Shown one piece after another: positions 61,976-64,000 of a stretch of 64,000 bases of DNA. Within the stretch, counting starts at the first letter, position 1, and each line of letters opens with the position of its first letter. The stretch comes from CAKZSB01 sp964573105 (lineage in GTDB: Bacteria; Pseudomonadota; Gammaproteobacteria; Granulosicoccales; Granulosicoccaceae): contig CAZNIS010000002.1 in NCBI GenBank assembly GCA_964573105.1, positions 1 to 64,000 of the forward strand, read 5' to 3'. The position numbers were made by a program, and so were the translations under genes. The notes under the pieces were generated by a model, which worked only from the letters and a program-made list of their open reading frames with translations, had not been told where the DNA came from and searched no databases.

Positions 61976-62527
61976 GTGAATCAACTGAATCACCTTACCC
62001 GCTGTGCTTTGCTGGTACTGGCTACGGCATTGCCCGTCGCAGGCCTGGCTCAGAAACTCTCTGACCTGCCCGCATCCGAGTCAAAAGACGCACCGGAACC
62101 GGTCGTCAAGCAAGTGGGTGACTGGAATCTGATCTGCGAGCCATCCGGATCACCTTGCGCCATGACCCAACTGGGCAAAGACCCGAACGGTTCGCCTGCG
62201 ATAGAGGTGGTGGTGCGCAAGGTCGACGATGAAGAGGCCAAGATCAATGGCGTCAAAGTCGAGGCAGTTGCAGATATCATCACACCGCTCGGCGTGTTGC
62301 TCGAGTTTGGAGTCCGCTTGAAAATCGATGATCAGGAAGAACGCGCAGCGCCTTTCCGGATTTGTCAGCAGCACGGATGTCTGGTCAGAGAGCCGCTGAG
62401 TGATGAAGTGCTGGTGGCGATGAAAAAGGGGAATGCTGCGGTGGTCACGGTCGCCGCTGACGGTGCCGGTCCGGTTGACATCAAGATTTCACTGGCCGGC
62501 TTTACCAAAGCATTTAACTCGCTGTAA
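61976..62527 (+). CDS. Invasion-associated locus B (IalB) family exported protein
   Basis: The 183-residue product has a signal peptide (LTRCALLVLATALPVAGLAQ). A beta-rich domain with the family pattern follows: VGDWNLICEPSGSPCAMTQ, a central strand region (VADIITPLGVLLEFGVRLKI) and paired cysteines in FRICQQHGCLVREPLSDEV. IalB-family proteins are periplasmic or secreted; the name comes from Bartonella, and environmental homologues have no known role. The GTG at 61976 is the start. It converges with glgA (19 bases between stops). Confidence 0.85.
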   Translation: MNQLNHLTRCALLVLATALPVAGLAQKLSDLPASESKDAPEPVVKQVGDWNLICEPSGSPCAMTQLGKDPNGSPAIEVVVRKVDDEEAKINGVKVEAVADIITPLGVLLEFGVRLKIDDQEERAAPFRICQQHGCLVREPLSDEVLVAMKKGNAAVVTVAADGAGPVDIKISLAGFTKAFNSL

Positions 62528-62546
62528 CAGCAGACATAGCTGTCAC

Positions 62547-64000
62547 TCAGGCGCGCACTCGTCGCGCCTCATACTCAAGTGCCGCATCGCCGATTGCCGC
62601 CTGATACAACTGGCGGTAGCGGTGTGCGCTTTCATCCCAGCTGTAAGATTCGCGCATGCCGGTCTGCTGCAGTTGACGCCAGACCGGTTTGTTGCTGTAG
62701 CGTTCCAGTGCGCGCGCCATGCCGGCAGCCAGTAGTGCTGCGGTGGGCTGTTCGATCAGAAAGCCATTGGCCTTGTCGGTGTGTTCGTCGACATCAAATA
62801 CCGTGTCTGCCAGTCCGCCGACGCGGGTCGTCAGCGGCAAGGTGCCATAGCGCAAACTGTATAGTTGATTCAAACCACAGGGCTCGTAGCGGCTGGGCAT
62901 CAGAAAGATATCCGAACCCGCTTCGATCAGCCGCGACAGTGCTTCATCGAAACCGATTCGCACCGCTACGCGATCGGGATAGTCGTGTGTCAAACGCATC
63001 AGCTGGTTCTGCAACTCTGTGTCTCCACTGCCCAGCACTGCCAGCTGGTAGTCGAGATGTTCGGTCTGGCGCACCGCATCGACGAGTACGTCGATTCCCT
63101 TTTGCACCGCCAGCCGGCTGATAACACCGAACAGCGGTTTGCCTTGATCTTCAGGCAGACCGAGTTGACGTTGCAGTTCGATCTTGTTGCGCGACTTTAT
63201 GTGAAGCGAATCGGCATCGTAGTTGTGTGGAATATGGCTGTCGATGGCAGGATCCCAGATGCTGTGATCGATGCCATTTAGAATGCCGCTGATACGGTCG
63301 CCGCGGTAGCGCAACATGCCATCCATGCCGCTGCCAAAACGCGGTGTTTTGATCTCCTGCGAATAGGTTGGGCTGACGGTGTTGACGCGATCGGCAAAGG
63401 CAATCCCGCCTTTGATGAAACTCGCCTGTCCCCAGAATTCCAGACCATTTTCATTAAAGAGCTCAACTGGCAGATTCATGTCGGCGTAGAGCTTGTGCAG
63501 AATGTTGCCCTGATAGGCGAGGTTGTGAATCGTAAAAACAGTCGCCGGGCGCTCTGGCTCCATTGACAACAGTGCGGGTACCAGGCCGGTTTGCCAGTCG
63601 TGACAGTGCACCACATCCGGTCGCCAGTTCAATCCGGCGCGGTTTTGACCCACCGCAATAACAGCCTGTGAAAACAGCGCGAATCGCCAGGCATTATCGG
63701 GCCACGCTCGATCGTCGTCCGACATATAGGGATTGCCGTCACGATTGCTGAAAGTGGGGTGGGTGACCAGCAATACTTCCATGCCATAAAGTGTGGCCGA
63801 GCACAGGGCGACCGGGTGCAGCGGCAGGTCGAGCTGGGCAACGAACACCGGTGGCTCGATCTGATCGAGTACACACTTATAGCCGGGCAGTATCAGTCGA
63901 ATGTCGTCGCCGGCGCGTTGCAGTGCTCGCGGCAGACTGCCGCACACATCGGCGAGGCCGCCGGTTTTGACCCAGGGTGTCAGCTCGCTGCAGGCGAACA
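62547..64000 (-). CDS. glgA: Glycogen synthase (GT5), 5' end cut by the window edge
   Basis: GlgA transfers glucose from ADP-glucose to growing alpha-1,4-glucan. Reading in from the window edge gives FACSELTPWVKTGGLADVCG, the conserved ADP-glucose-binding N-terminus (KTGGLADV), so the gene continues outside the window by only a few codons. Further motifs are VVHCHDWQTGLVPALL, FTIHNLAYQG, NGIDHSIWDPAID, ISRLAVQKGIDVL, and the GT-B end SRYEPCGLNQLYSLRYGTLP. The GTG at 63947 is internal and not the start. Confidence 0.96.
   Translation of the reverse strand, partial: FACSELTPWVKTGGLADVCGSLPRALQRAGDDIRLILPGYKCVLDQIEPPVFVAQLDLPLHPVALCSATLYGMEVLLVTHPTFSNRDGNPYMSDDDRAWPDNAWRFALFSQAVIAVGQNRAGLNWRPDVVHCHDWQTGLVPALLSMEPERPATVFTIHNLAYQGNILHKLYADMNLPVELFNENGLEFWGQASFIKGGIAFADRVNTVSPTYSQEIKTPRFGSGMDGMLRYRGDRISGILNGIDHSIWDPAIDSHIPHNYDADSLHIKSRNKIELQRQLGLPEDQGKPLFGVISRLAVQKGIDVLVDAVRQTEHLDYQLAVLGSGDTELQNQLMRLTHDYPDRVAVRIGFDEALSRLIEAGSDIFLMPSRYEPCGLNQLYSLRYGTLPLTTRVGGLADTVFDVDEHTDKANGFLIEQPTAALLAAGMARALERYSNKPVWRQLQQTGMRESYSWDESAHRYRQLYQAAIGDAALEYEARRVRA

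Overview
The window looks like part of a draft genome of a free-living, probably marine, gammaproteobacterium. The left edge has the conserved rpsD-rpoA-rplQ end of the ribosomal alpha operon with uvrA convergent behind it, an arrangement typical of Gammaproteobacteria. Some genes have an alphaproteobacterial flavour (an L21 with a long C-terminal extension, an IalB-family protein, a CobS/CobT pair), so the exact order is open. Three runs of exactly 100 N (10689-10788, 31304-31403, 57792-57891) are scaffold gaps, and each cuts a gene.

Layout. 0-12 kb: rpsD end, rpoA, rplQ, uvrA, a YajR-like MFS transporter, a FecR-domain periplasmic protein, a mercaptopyruvate sulfurtransferase, a small membrane protein, an Old Yellow Enzyme, a MetE-like methyltransferase and an extended rplU without rpmA. 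12-19 kb: dimethylargininase, a DadA-like oxidase, an SCP2-like/hydrolase pair, an LpxO-like hydroxylase, a 3-hydroxyisobutyrate dehydrogenase-like protein and an amidase. 19-20.5 kb: an AT-richer accessory coiled-coil gene split by a TGA. 20.8-30.7 kb: phosphodiesterase, DUF3179, MAPEG, argE, acyl-CoA dehydrogenase, a metF homologue, mmsA and a repeat-rich helical protein. 30.7-31.3 kb: three 194-bp tandem repeats whose core has terminal inverted repeats, running into a gap. 31.4-35.7 kb: selenium-binding protein/methanethiol oxidase with a divergent IclR regulator, a Tat-exported dioxygenase-fold protein paired with a heme-b membrane protein, and a lipase-like hydrolase.

35.7-50 kb: a complete Liv-type ABC transporter diverges from an inositol-type catabolic operon (iolC-iolB-class II aldolase), with two TGTATACA palindromes between them. 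The 3' part of iolC plus iolB and the aldolase recurs about 6.5 kb downstream as a direct repeat. Between the copies lies a secreted-protein operon, read leftwards: an exported unknown protein broken by a frameshift, a metzincin-like protease whose signal peptide is cut off by an in-frame TAG, and two tandemly duplicated lipoproteins with a fossil of the protease tail between them.

50-64 kb: a lipoprotein/metalloprotease pair, carbonic anhydrase, a class IV aminotransferase, then a pyrimidine-degradation unit. In that unit a RutR-like TetR regulator is divergent from an omega-aminotransferase and an N-carbamoyl-beta-alanine amidohydrolase, with a perfect RutR operator between them. CobS (5' end lost in a gap), CobT, glyA, an IalB-family protein and the 3' part of glgA complete the window.

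The gene set points to oxidative heterotrophy on small nitrogenous and one-carbon compounds: beta-alanine/uracil, methylarginines, branched-chain acids, inositol, methanethiol and folate C1 units. No rRNA, tRNA, CRISPR array or transposase was seen. The least explained parts are the Tat/heme-b pair, the decaying protease-lipoprotein operon inside the iol duplication, and the tandem repeat array.
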